Below, piece by piece: positions 16,805-25,152 of a stretch of 64,000 nucleotides of DNA; positions within the stretch are counted from its first letter, which is position 1; each line of letters starts with the position of its first letter. Below the pieces are notes generated by a model that saw only the letters and a program-made list of their open reading frames with translations, was not told where the DNA came from and did not search any database. The stretch is taken from positions 164,148-228,147 of the forward strand of contig CALXPU010000001.1 in NCBI GenBank assembly GCA_944390455.1. Direction: 5' to 3'. The stretch comes from an uncultured Alphaproteobacteria bacterium. GTDB taxonomy: Bacteria; Pseudomonadota; Alphaproteobacteria; RF32; CAG-239. A program made the position numbers and the translations under genes.

Positions 16805-16899
16805 TTTTGCTAATAAAATACTTTCTGACAATATATTTGACAAGCTTTTATAGTTTTTTTAGTCTAGATGAAGAGATTTGATGTTTATTGGAGGAAGGT

Positions 16900-17439
16900 A
16901 TGGGTGAGTTCTTTGATATTTTAGATGAACAAGGAAATAAAACGGGAAAAATAAAAAAACGTGAAGATGTTCATCGGGACGGAGATTGGCATAAATCGGT
17001 TCATATTTGGATTGTTAATGATAAAAACGAAGTTCTTTTGCAAAAACGTAGTCCAAATAAAGATAGTCATCCTAATATGTGGGATATTTCTTGTGCAGGT
17101 CATTTGATCGCTGGTGATACGTCAATATCAGGAGCTCTTAGAGAAGCTAGAGAAGAATTGGGGCTTGATCTTTGTTCTTCACAATTGCAACTTATTGGTC
17201 AAAGGAAAAAGGCTAGTTGTTATACTCAGGCCTTTATTAATAACGAATTTAGCGATGTTTATTTATTACGCTTATCTATTTATATTCATGAATTGCAATT
17301 ACAGACAGAAGAAGTTTCTGAAGTGAAGTTTGTTTCGCTTGATACTTTTAAAAATATGATAAGAGCAAAGGATAAAACTTTGTTGATGCATAATGAAGAA
17401 TTTGAAATGCTTTTTAATGCGCTAGGGATGGTTTTGTAG
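16900..17439 (+). CDS. Nudix hydrolase, IPP-isomerase-like subgroup
   Basis: Nudix-fold enzyme of the subgroup that resembles isopentenyl-diphosphate isomerase (opening EFFDILDEQGNKTG...HKSVHIWI). The Nudix box spans 67-89 and ends REAREELGL; the first box Glu is replaced by Asp (GHLIAGD). Substrate unknown: such proteins act on nucleotide or prenyl diphosphates. The ATG at 16900 follows GGAGGAAGGT and is preferred to the TTG at 16888. It opens an accessory same-strand run that ends at the recombinase near 25.1 kb. Confidence 0.82.
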   Translation: MGEFFDILDEQGNKTGKIKKREDVHRDGDWHKSVHIWIVNDKNEVLLQKRSPNKDSHPNMWDISCAGHLIAGDTSISGALREAREELGLDLCSSQLQLIGQRKKASCYTQAFINNEFSDVYLLRLSIYIHELQLQTEEVSEVKFVSLDTFKNMIRAKDKTLLMHNEEFEMLFNALGMVL

Positions 17440-17468
17440 TGTTGTTGTTTTGAGGATGGTGTTTTATA

Positions 17469-18530
17469 ATGTTTTATAAGGTTATGTGCTATGTTTTGAT
17501 TAACGTTTTGTGGATATCATTTGCTTTTGCAAGCTCTCTTTGGGAGGGAAAATGGGAGATGGGACGCTATACGTCAGCAGGGGGAGGACTATTGGATATT
17601 CACGATTGTACGAGTGAAAATTGTCTTTTTAGAATTACTTCTATGCATGGTGCTCATACTTGTGATGTTAGTGGTGTAATGAAAATTGATAAAAATTATG
17701 CGAGATTTTATAATTCCGCAGATAAATATGGTGATGAATTTTCAGCGGAAGAAATATTGTTTGAGTTAAATCCTACGAAGAAAATTATTGATGTTCAGCA
17801 TAAAAGTGGGCAATTTTGTGGCATGAGAGGCTATATAGACGGTATTTATGAATATGAAAGTTTGCCTTATCGTTATCCGACCAGTTTTGATTGTTGGAGA
17901 GATAATCTAAATCAGGCGGAAATAGCTATTTGTGCATCTCACAAACTCTCTCAAGCAGATATGGAACTTGATGCTAATTATAAGTCCTATAAAACTCCTG
18001 AATGGTTTGATAATCGCAATAAATGTCAAAAGGATGAAAAGTGTTTATGGGAACTTTATACAAAATCTATTAAAGATGCTTTTGAGCTGGATTCAAATAG
18101 TTCATTTGATTTTTGGATTTATGTTCGAGGGCAAAAGCAAAAATGGTATTATCCTACGGATTTGGCTTTGTTGAGAGATTATTTTGAGGAGAATATGGCA
18201 GAACCATATTTCTCTGCGTGGACAGTTACTTTAGGAGATGATTCTTATACGGCGTCTTGTGAAAATTGTTTGGCCAAATCTTATGGTATTGCTGGTTTAT
18301 ATACAATATACGAATCAGCATGGTATATTGATGAGGAAGAAATGTGGATTAGTTTTATTTCGGCAAATTTAGATATTCCTGAGGATAAAAAGGTTATTGT
18401 CTTTGCGCCATTTGGTAAAACATTAAATGATATGCCGGTATTTGTAAAAGAGTATACGGAAGATTTAGCAAAACGTTGTCAAGTTTCTTCTGATGATATA
18501 AAGTTGATGTTCTTTAAAACATCAAAATAG
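17469..18530 (+). CDS. secreted protein with LprI-like cysteine motif
   Basis: Signal peptide (about 1-21, cleavage after AFA) marks it as exported. Residues about 138-205, SFDCWRDNLNQAEIAICASHKLSQADMELD and beyond with two further Cys, match the LprI/DUF1311 module seen in a mycobacterial lysozyme-binding lipoprotein and many proteobacterial periplasmic proteins. The N-terminal part is beta-rich with three or four Cys, and the C-terminal third has two more (SCENC), so several disulfides are likely. Function unknown; lysozyme or protease inhibition is one option by analogy. Confidence 0.65.
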   Translation: MFYKVMCYVLINVLWISFAFASSLWEGKWEMGRYTSAGGGLLDIHDCTSENCLFRITSMHGAHTCDVSGVMKIDKNYARFYNSADKYGDEFSAEEILFELNPTKKIIDVQHKSGQFCGMRGYIDGIYEYESLPYRYPTSFDCWRDNLNQAEIAICASHKLSQADMELDANYKSYKTPEWFDNRNKCQKDEKCLWELYTKSIKDAFELDSNSSFDFWIYVRGQKQKWYYPTDLALLRDYFEENMAEPYFSAWTVTLGDDSYTASCENCLAKSYGIAGLYTIYESAWYIDEEEMWISFISANLDIPEDKKVIVFAPFGKTLNDMPVFVKEYTEDLAKRCQVSSDDIKLMFFKTSK

Positions 18531-18606
18531 TGTTTGTAAAATATTTAAAAAGTAGGGGATGTTTTAGGTTAAAACTGTTAGTGCTATTTTATATAAAGGA
18601 AATATT

Positions 18607-19488
18607 TTGACAAATTATAGATATACAGCGGTTATAGCGACAATTTCTAATGCTTTTTGTGACGCTATTTTGGATTATACAGTAGGCTTTTACAATTACT
18701 ATAAGGTTTTACTGTTAACATCAATAGTGGCTTTTATTGGGCAAATCGGAATAGGAGTTTATTCTGGAATAGCTTTTTCTCTTTTGGCATTACCTTATGT
18801 TTTTATTCATGCTGTTTTGATTTTATTGGGGTATATTTGTTTTGTTAGAGCTCTGAAATATATTCCTGTGGCATTGGTGGGATTGATAGAAGCGAGTAGT
18901 TTGTTTTTGACTTTTGCGATAGATGCTTTTTTAGGGTATGTGGTTCTTTCTTTCTCGTTTATATTTTTATTGGTTTTATTTGTTTTTTCTATCTTTTTGT
19001 TTACAGAAAATTGTATTCAAGATAAAAAGAATTGCATCAAAACAATTAGACCAATAGGTTTTGTATGGGTGTTTGCTTCTGTCTTGTTTTATTTGGCGGC
19101 ACCATATTTGGTTAAAGTTTCTAGTTTTAAGGGGGCTAACGAAATTGCTATAAATTTAGGGTATTATTTCGTTGCTATTCCGTATTTTTGGTTTCAGTTG
19201 CACTTTATAAAAATAAAACAAAATAGCCCTGAGCAATATTCGGTGAGATGGTGGCAAAATATATATGTACTTTCTTTTATTATAGGGCTCTTAGAAGCTG
19301 TATATTATGTTTTTGAAACTTTTAGCTTTATAAATGATACTCCAACTGTAGTTGTGGTTATTGAGCAGACAAGATTATTTTTACTATTTGTTTTTTCAAT
19401 TCTTTTTAAAAGGGATAAATTTTCTTGGAAAAAGTTAGTTGCTTTAATGTTGGGAGGTTTATCGGTTGTTGGAATATATTTTTACTAA
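18607..19488 (+). CDS. EamA/DMT-superfamily transporter-like membrane protein
   Basis: Ten predicted membrane helices in two halves of five, the plan of drug/metabolite transporters. The end of the third-to-fourth helix, FVRALKYIPVALVGLIEASS, matches the EamA consensus A-x-x-x-x-P-x-x-x-A-x-x. Substrate unknown. No ATG is near the 5' end; TTG at 18607 is preceded by AAAGGA at eight bases and is taken as start. It follows the LprI-like gene by 76 bases. Confidence 0.7.
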   Translation: MTNYRYTAVIATISNAFCDAILDYTVGFYNYYKVLLLTSIVAFIGQIGIGVYSGIAFSLLALPYVFIHAVLILLGYICFVRALKYIPVALVGLIEASSLFLTFAIDAFLGYVVLSFSFIFLLVLFVFSIFLFTENCIQDKKNCIKTIRPIGFVWVFASVLFYLAAPYLVKVSSFKGANEIAINLGYYFVAIPYFWFQLHFIKIKQNSPEQYSVRWWQNIYVLSFIIGLLEAVYYVFETFSFINDTPTVVVVIEQTRLFLLFVFSILFKRDKFSWKKLVALMLGGLSVVGIYFY

Positions 19489-19525
19489 TGCTTTTTTGAT
19501 GGGATATGAATAGAGGGGAGAAAAT

Positions 19526-20290
19526 ATGAAACTCGTTGTTGATGTAATGTCATGTGAGGATACGATTAATAGTATTCTTCATTTTCAAACGGATGATAGT
19601 TCTTTATATTGGCGAGAAACGTTATTTCAGGTATATCCTAGCTTAGATAAAAGTAAAGGGCTTGATGCAGTTTGGGATGCACGAAAAGAATATTTGTGTG
19701 AGCAGTTGAGGCTTTTATATTTGCAAGTAGAGAATGATTTGACAGTCAAAGCTAAGATATTCAATCAATATTGGCTTGAGAAAAAAGATGAAGTAACAGA
19801 AGTTTTTTCTAAGGTCTTTCAGATTGATTGTGAGAATATTCTTGATGACATGACTGCGCAAATTTCATTAAATCCAATTTGTCCGCGTGATATTCATTGT
19901 CATTTCTTTACGGTTTTTTATCGTTATGGAAAAGAACAGTTTTTAATGACTGCAATACATGAAATGGTTCATTTTGTTTGGTTTCTTATATGGCATAAAC
20001 ATTTTAAAGACAGTGTTTCACATTATGATGCACCACATTTGGAGTGGTTGTTAAGCGAAATGGTTATTGATACTTTTGTTCATCATTCGGACATTGGAAT
20101 ATTCTTTGACAGTTCTCGTATAGAAAAACCCGCATATCGTTATTTTTATGATATGAAAGTGAAAGGGGAGCCGATATTAGCAATGCTTGAAGAATTTTAT
20201 TTGAGTGCAACATCTATTACAGATTTTATGGAGAAAGCTATTCAGTACTGTCGAGAAAATGAAGAGTGCATCAGAAAACAAGTTCTTTAA
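19526..20290 (+). CDS. putative zinc metallopeptidase with HExxH motif
   Basis: No named family recognised. Residues 145-149 are HEMVH inside a hydrophobic helix (TAIHEMVHFVWF), the zinc-binding signature of gluzincin-type peptidases. A downstream helix WLLSEMVIDTF offers Glu178 as third ligand. Both lie in the part most likely to be structured; residues 1-110 are helical. There is no signal peptide, so it is cytoplasmic. A well-spaced GAGGGGAG precedes the ATG. It sits in a row of hydrolase genes of unknown pathway. Confidence 0.6.
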   Translation: MKLVVDVMSCEDTINSILHFQTDDSSLYWRETLFQVYPSLDKSKGLDAVWDARKEYLCEQLRLLYLQVENDLTVKAKIFNQYWLEKKDEVTEVFSKVFQIDCENILDDMTAQISLNPICPRDIHCHFFTVFYRYGKEQFLMTAIHEMVHFVWFLIWHKHFKDSVSHYDAPHLEWLLSEMVIDTFVHHSDIGIFFDSSRIEKPAYRYFYDMKVKGEPILAMLEEFYLSATSITDFMEKAIQYCRENEECIRKQVL

Positions 20291-20362
20291 TGTTTGTGTT
20301 TAAATGGAATTTAATTTTTGTGGGGTAAGTTCTTTTATATATCATAAATTATGGAGTTGCGG

Positions 20363-21160
20363 ATGCGATTGAAAGTTATTTTTGCTAATGTGATTCAAGG
20401 GATGATTCATGTTGGATATAATGATAAAAAAGAGAACCTTTTTACGGGATTTCATCCTAATAAATATGTTGAATATTTTGAAAAAAAGAAACCTGATATT
20501 TTATGTTTGGCGGAAGCTCTTATGGATAATCAGCAGGGCGACAGTTCATTTATCGAAAAGATTGTTAATGTTTGTGGAATGCCTTATTATCGTAATTTGG
20601 TAGGGGAAAAAGCATTTTTTGTTGATAATAAATATTACGGGGTATCTGTTTGTTCAAAATTTCCCTTTACATCGTATCAAGTTCAAAAATTGGCTAATCC
20701 TAAAATTGAAACAATTCGTCCTAATGGAGATCATTGGGTTATGCATGATAAATTTATTCAAAAGGTTGTTTTAGATTTAGGGAAAGACAAAACGCTTAGT
20801 TTAGTAAATACACATATGTTTCCTTTTCAACATTTTAATAAACATTTTTGGGATGATGAATTCGCCTCATATCGTGCTCAGTGGGCTGAATTGTTGAAAT
20901 CTGATAACGATAGCCTTTCTTTAATAACAGGAGATTTTAATACGGTTGGAATTACCATTGATAAGGCTTTTCCAGAATTAGAAATAGGAGGAGCTTTGCA
21001 ATCTGTTGTTAATTATGAGGGTAAGATGTTTCAGCCAACATATCTATATGATACGCAAATTGAATATATTTTGGTTTCATCTGTGGCTAAAGTTGTTTCT
21101 GCTAAAGCTGAGATGGTATATTCTGACCATCCTTTTCTGATTGCGGAAATAGAACTTTAA
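20363..21160 (+). CDS. endonuclease/exonuclease/phosphatase-family protein
   Basis: EEP-fold metal-dependent phosphoesterase. Motifs in order: CLAEAL (metal-binding Glu, about 51), NTHMFPFQ, GDFNTVG and YSDHPFLIAEI at the C-terminus, the standard catalytic Asp-Asn and Asp-His pairs. It could be a nuclease or a small-molecule or phosphoinositide phosphatase; the sequence does not tell. No signal peptide. The ATG at 20363 has GGAG at six bases; the upstream ATG at 20351 has none. Confidence 0.8.
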   Translation: MRLKVIFANVIQGMIHVGYNDKKENLFTGFHPNKYVEYFEKKKPDILCLAEALMDNQQGDSSFIEKIVNVCGMPYYRNLVGEKAFFVDNKYYGVSVCSKFPFTSYQVQKLANPKIETIRPNGDHWVMHDKFIQKVVLDLGKDKTLSLVNTHMFPFQHFNKHFWDDEFASYRAQWAELLKSDNDSLSLITGDFNTVGITIDKAFPELEIGGALQSVVNYEGKMFQPTYLYDTQIEYILVSSVAKVVSAKAEMVYSDHPFLIAEIEL

Positions 21161-21231
21161 ATACACTGTTAATACTATTTACTTCTGACTAAAAATAAAG
21201 TAAAATAGCTTTATTAAGTATGGGGGAAGAG

Positions 21232-22752
21232 ATGTTATCATTTGAGGAAATTTTAAATACAGTGTCTGATGATAAAGTGATGGTTGATTATCCATCTCTT
21301 TTTCGTGATTTGCGACAGAAAATGAAAGAAAGTTATATTACTCCAGATATTCAGAGATTTTACATTGCTTATTATGCCAAGATGGCTGCTGAGCATGTGG
21401 GGTTTTCTCAATTTTCAAAGGAAAGTCAGCAGGGATTTAAATCTGAAATAGAGCGTTTGTATGCGAATATTTCAGAGAATAAAAAACAGCAAGATTTTTT
21501 AGAAGAAATGGCGTCACGAACTGTCGGATTTATTGAAGATAGGCATTTTGAGGTAAATGTTGGCGGGAAAATGTTTCATGGAGGTAAACCCAAAGCAGAT
21601 AGGACAGTTGGAAAGAATTTTGCATATAGAACTCGTGAAGAAAAGCCCGATACATATCAAGAACAGGGTAAAGCTGTTGGACGGACTGATACGGGAGAAG
21701 AATTTCCGATTTGGGAAATAGGGACAATGAAAAAAGGAAATGAAGATATTTTGGTTGTTTCTGTTTATGATATAGCTCATCGAGATAATTCTTATGAAGC
21801 ATGGAGTGATTTTATTGAAAAGTTTGATGAAATTTATCTGACAAGTAAGGATAAGTGGGAAAAAGGAAGAATTATTTTTGATGTTCGCGGAAATCGCGGT
21901 GGGGAAGATAAACCTATTGATCATGTGGCTAAAAGATTGTACGGAAATATGGTTAATACCTATAAACGTTGTGAAATTAAAGATACATCTTTGGGAAATT
22001 GGATTTTGCATAAACACGGTGCTTTTAAACCTCAAAATTATGAGAAAGACGGTTTAAAAAATACAGATATTGTGCAGCGAAAATGTTTTTCCGGCGAAAA
22101 TAAGGTCTTATTTGATGAAACACAGACTTTTTATCCGTTTAATGAAAAAGATGGATATAAGGGGAGGATAGATATTTTATTGTGCTCGAGAGTGGGCTCT
22201 TCGGCAGAGAGTGCTTATTCTTCTTTTTATCATCATCCTAATGTTAGATATATTGGTGAAAATACTCATGGTATGCAGCAATATACTCAGGGAACTTTTA
22301 ATACTCCATGGGGCGGTAGTATGCGTGTCGGATGGGGTAAATTGACTTATTGGGATAAAGAAGGGGAAAATATTGAGGTTGTTGGTCATAAACCAGACGT
22401 AAATTGTTCCGGAAAAGATGCTTTTGATGTTGCTTTGTCTATGGATAGGGATGAAGGGCGAATTATCGGTTTTAGAGAGAAAAATGAAGCTGTCTGCGGA
22501 AAACAATCTTTTGTTGAGTATAATCCGAAAGTTACTTCTGATTTGCGGAAAGCATATTATGCAAAATACATAAATCCGGCATTGGGTGTTATAGAGGAAC
22601 AAAATAAAAGAGATAGAGTTGCTCAATGTTTAGGACGTGCAAAGAGCCATTTTGCCACCAAAGACAATATTGAGCAAGAAAATTCGAGAAAAAGTTGTTT
22701 AGTCCCTAATGTGATGACTGTAAAAGTTAACAAAGGTAATGATGGAATGTAA
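21232..22752 (+). CDS. S41 (tail-specific) peptidase-like protein, cytosolic
   Basis: 506 aa. The C-terminal half carries the S41/CtpA core: IIFDVRGNRGG (about 214-224) and the nucleophile loop SRVGSSAESAYSSFYHH, with the candidate catalytic Ser in GSSAES and GENTHGMQQYTQG after it. No PDZ domain and no signal peptide are visible, unlike classic CtpA proteases, and the first 160 residues are a helical domain of unknown type. ATG at 21232 follows GGGGAAG. The SGNH gene starts 14 bases after the stop, so the two are co-transcribed. Confidence 0.72.
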   Translation: MLSFEEILNTVSDDKVMVDYPSLFRDLRQKMKESYITPDIQRFYIAYYAKMAAEHVGFSQFSKESQQGFKSEIERLYANISENKKQQDFLEEMASRTVGFIEDRHFEVNVGGKMFHGGKPKADRTVGKNFAYRTREEKPDTYQEQGKAVGRTDTGEEFPIWEIGTMKKGNEDILVVSVYDIAHRDNSYEAWSDFIEKFDEIYLTSKDKWEKGRIIFDVRGNRGGEDKPIDHVAKRLYGNMVNTYKRCEIKDTSLGNWILHKHGAFKPQNYEKDGLKNTDIVQRKCFSGENKVLFDETQTFYPFNEKDGYKGRIDILLCSRVGSSAESAYSSFYHHPNVRYIGENTHGMQQYTQGTFNTPWGGSMRVGWGKLTYWDKEGENIEVVGHKPDVNCSGKDAFDVALSMDRDEGRIIGFREKNEAVCGKQSFVEYNPKVTSDLRKAYYAKYINPALGVIEEQNKRDRVAQCLGRAKSHFATKDNIEQENSRKSCLVPNVMTVKVNKGNDGM

Positions 22753-22766
22753 TTTTAGGAGGCGTT

Positions 22767-23381
22767 ATGGTTAAAAATATCGGTATGATTGGTGATAGTA
22801 TTGCTCATGGGTATTATGATGAAAATGAAATGGGATTTTTTGCTAGATTAGCTAAATTGATTTTAGAAAATCACCCAGGTGATTATGTTTTTAATAATAT
22901 GGCGCAATCTGGCGATAATATTGCTGATGTAACGAATAGAGCTATTTATGAAGTTTTATCAAGGCAATTTGATTTAATTATCGTTAATATTGGGATTAAT
23001 GATTTAAGACGGAGAAAAAATAGCGATTTACAGTTAGATTTTTCAGAAGGTGCTCGTATTATGTATTGGAATAAATTGCTCGATATTTTAGCTAAAACTG
23101 GTGCTAAAATTGTGGTAATGGATTTGGTGCCGGTGATTGAGAGCAGATATTCAGAACAGGCTTCGTTAGTTCGATATAATTCAGATGTGGAAAGATATAA
23201 TGAAATTATTAAAACAATTTGTCAGGATAGGAATGTTTTCTTTTTTTCTCGATATGAAGATTGGAAATCTCGTGATTTAGAAAAATTGTATAAAGATGCA
23301 ACTCATCCTAATGCGGTTGGTCATCAGATGATGGCGGAAGAAATTTATCGGTTTTTACAGACAAAGTTGTTACTTTTATAG
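22767..23381 (+). CDS. SGNH/GDSL hydrolase
   Basis: Small esterase-type hydrolase with all four blocks: GDSIAHG (Ser11), a Gly in AQSGDNI, GIND (Asn78), and the C-terminal DATHPNAVGH with the Asp-His pair. No signal peptide, so cytoplasmic. Substrate unknown; relatives deacetylate sugars or cleave lipid esters. AGGAGG precedes the ATG. Coupled by position to the S41-like protease gene. Confidence 0.85.
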   Translation: MVKNIGMIGDSIAHGYYDENEMGFFARLAKLILENHPGDYVFNNMAQSGDNIADVTNRAIYEVLSRQFDLIIVNIGINDLRRRKNSDLQLDFSEGARIMYWNKLLDILAKTGAKIVVMDLVPVIESRYSEQASLVRYNSDVERYNEIIKTICQDRNVFFFSRYEDWKSRDLEKLYKDATHPNAVGHQMMAEEIYRFLQTKLLLL

Positions 23382-23516
23382 ATGTATTTTTCCGTTATTT
23401 ATTTTTTAGGAAGTTTCTTGTTGTGCAAAAAATTGATAAAACAATAGTTTTGAAGATTTATGATTGTATATTTTTTATGGTCATTTTTTTGCCGCATAAA
23501 CAGAATGAGGTACGAC

Positions 23517-24443
23517 ATGTGTGAAAATTTAAAAAGGATTTTTTATAAATTGTTGTTTCATTTTATACGGAATAAACATCGTCGTAAACAATTGTATATT
23601 TGTTTATCTAAAGTGGGAATTTCTCAATATTTGAAGTTGGCGAAATTAAGTGAAGAAGAAAATAGAGAGAGTAAACAGTTTAAGTATTTTATATCAGTTG
23701 CGTGTATTATTAAAAATGAAGGTTCGTATCTTAAAGAATGGATTGAATATCATAAATTGATAGGGGTGGAGCATTTTTATGTGTATGATAATGAGAGTTC
23801 TGATGATACAAAAGATATCTTAAAACCATACATAAATTCAGGGATAATTACATATGTTTACTATCCGGGAAGAGATAGACAAGATGCTGCATACTTAGAT
23901 GCTTGTCGTAAATATGGTGACGAAACGAAGTGGATGGCTGTGATTGATTTGGATGAATTTATTGTTTTGCATAAATCCAAAAATTTACAGGAATTTATGG
24001 ATGAATTTAAAAATGTTAGTCAAGTTAGTTTGCATTGGGTTTTTTATGGTAGTTCTGGTTTTGAAAAGAAACCAGATGGATTAGTTTTGGAGAATTTTAG
24101 AGGTCATGCTCGTCTTGCAGATTTTACCCCTAAGTCTATTTTTAATCCAAGAACAGTTACTGATACAGGTGCTCACTATATGTGGGTTTGCGGAAAGTGG
24201 GTTAACGAAGATAATAAAGAATTTGGTAAATATTCTGCGAATCCAATTTGTAAAGCGCAAGTTAATCACTATGTAATTAAATCGTGGGAAGAGTTTTATA
24301 ATAGAAAAGTGGCGCGTGGTCGAGCAGATTATAAAACATTTAGTAATGATTTGCGTGAATACTTTAATAAGCATGTTAAAAATGAAGTTTATGATGATTT
24401 GATGCTTCCATATGTTGAGCAATTGAAATCTATTTTAGATTAG
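23517..24443 (+). CDS. GT92/GT2-like glycosyltransferase
   Basis: GT-A fold glycosyltransferase of the GT92 (DUF23) type. VACIIKNEGSYLKEWIEYHK with VYDNESSDDTKDILKPY is the nucleotide-sugar block, and AVIDLDEFI provides the metal-binding D-x-D. A conserved LHWVFYGSSG follows. Such enzymes in host-associated bacteria build surface glycans. The ATG at 23517 (after GAGG) is preferred; in-frame ATGs at 23460 and 23505 would add an extra hydrophobic segment. It is the last cargo gene before the recombinase. Confidence 0.82.
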   Translation: MCENLKRIFYKLLFHFIRNKHRRKQLYICLSKVGISQYLKLAKLSEEENRESKQFKYFISVACIIKNEGSYLKEWIEYHKLIGVEHFYVYDNESSDDTKDILKPYINSGIITYVYYPGRDRQDAAYLDACRKYGDETKWMAVIDLDEFIVLHKSKNLQEFMDEFKNVSQVSLHWVFYGSSGFEKKPDGLVLENFRGHARLADFTPKSIFNPRTVTDTGAHYMWVCGKWVNEDNKEFGKYSANPICKAQVNHYVIKSWEEFYNRKVARGRADYKTFSNDLREYFNKHVKNEVYDDLMLPYVEQLKSILD

Positions 24444-24479
24444 ATAGTGAATAGCTTTTTTGTTTAAAATGGCGTAGCG

Positions 24480-24511
24480 AGTCCTTGTAATTTTAATTTA
24501 ATGAAAGGACT
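24480..24511 (+). repeat. inverted repeat over the recombinase ribosome-binding site
   Basis: AGTCCTT (24480-24486) and AAGGACT (24505-24511) are perfect 7-bp inverted repeats, 18 bases apart. The right arm contains the AAGGA ribosome-binding site of the recombinase gene. It may be an operator, a leader hairpin masking translation, or part of a recombination site. Confidence 0.5.
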
Positions 24512-24517
24512 ATTGCT

Positions 24518-25132
24518 ATGATTTATGGTTATATTCGCGTTAGTACAGATAAACAAACTACTGAAAATCAACATTTTGAAATTAAAGAATTTGCACTTAA
24601 AAATGAAGTGGTCATTGATAAATGGATTATGGAAACTATTAGCTCAACCAAGGAGTTGGAAAAGCGTAAATTAGGTAAACTGCTTAAGAAACTTAAAGAT
24701 GGTGATATTCTTATTGCTTCAGAATTGTCTCGTTTAGGACGTAATTTGTTACAGGTTATGAGCATATTACATCATTGTATGTCTTCAGGGGTTAGGGTAT
24801 GGACTATTAAGGATAATTATCGTTTAGGGGCAGATATTCAGTCTAAAGTTTTGGCCTTTGCTTTCGGATTATCTGCAGAAATTGAACGAAATCTTATTTC
24901 TCAACGAACGAAAGAGGCTTTGTTGCGATTAAAGTCAGAAGGGAAAATTTTGGGTAGACCCAAAGGACGCAAAAATACTAAACTTAAATTGACCGGTAAA
25001 GACAATAAAATTTTAGCAATGCGTATGGAGCATATTTCAAAATCTCAGATTGCCAGAGTTTTGGGAGTGGATAGGTTGACGCTTTCGCGTTATATGGCGG
25101 AGCATTTGCATGATCCAATGCTTGAAGATTGA
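24518..25132 (+). CDS. serine recombinase (DNA invertase), Mpi-like
   Basis: Small serine recombinase of the resolvase/invertase family. MIYGYIRVSTDKQT gives the catalytic Ser9. ASELSRLGRNLLQVM and the long E helix FAFGLSAEIERNLISQRTKEAL follow, then the hinge LGRPKGRKN and a C-terminal helix-turn-helix for site binding (KSQIARVLGVDRLTLSRYM). It closely resembles Bacteroides Mpi, which flips capsule promoters. No partner inverted promoter segment was recognised nearby. At 204 aa it is complete and apparently intact. Confidence 0.88.
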   Translation: MIYGYIRVSTDKQTTENQHFEIKEFALKNEVVIDKWIMETISSTKELEKRKLGKLLKKLKDGDILIASELSRLGRNLLQVMSILHHCMSSGVRVWTIKDNYRLGADIQSKVLAFAFGLSAEIERNLISQRTKEALLRLKSEGKILGRPKGRKNTKLKLTGKDNKILAMRMEHISKSQIARVLGVDRLTLSRYMAEHLHDPMLED

Positions 25133-25152
25133 CTTAATGAAAAAGTATAAGT

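Noticed and set aside
21514..22035. 173-codon minus-strand frame
   Set aside because: Antisense to the S41-like gene; Phe/Ile/Asn-rich composition is what an AT-rich antisense gives.
22177..22626. 149-codon minus-strand frame
   Set aside because: Antisense to the same S41-like gene, no support.
24444..24517. Invertible promoter next to the Mpi-like invertase
   Set aside because: The repeat arms are only 7 bp with 18 bp between them, too little for an invertible promoter; no second matching copy was noticed.
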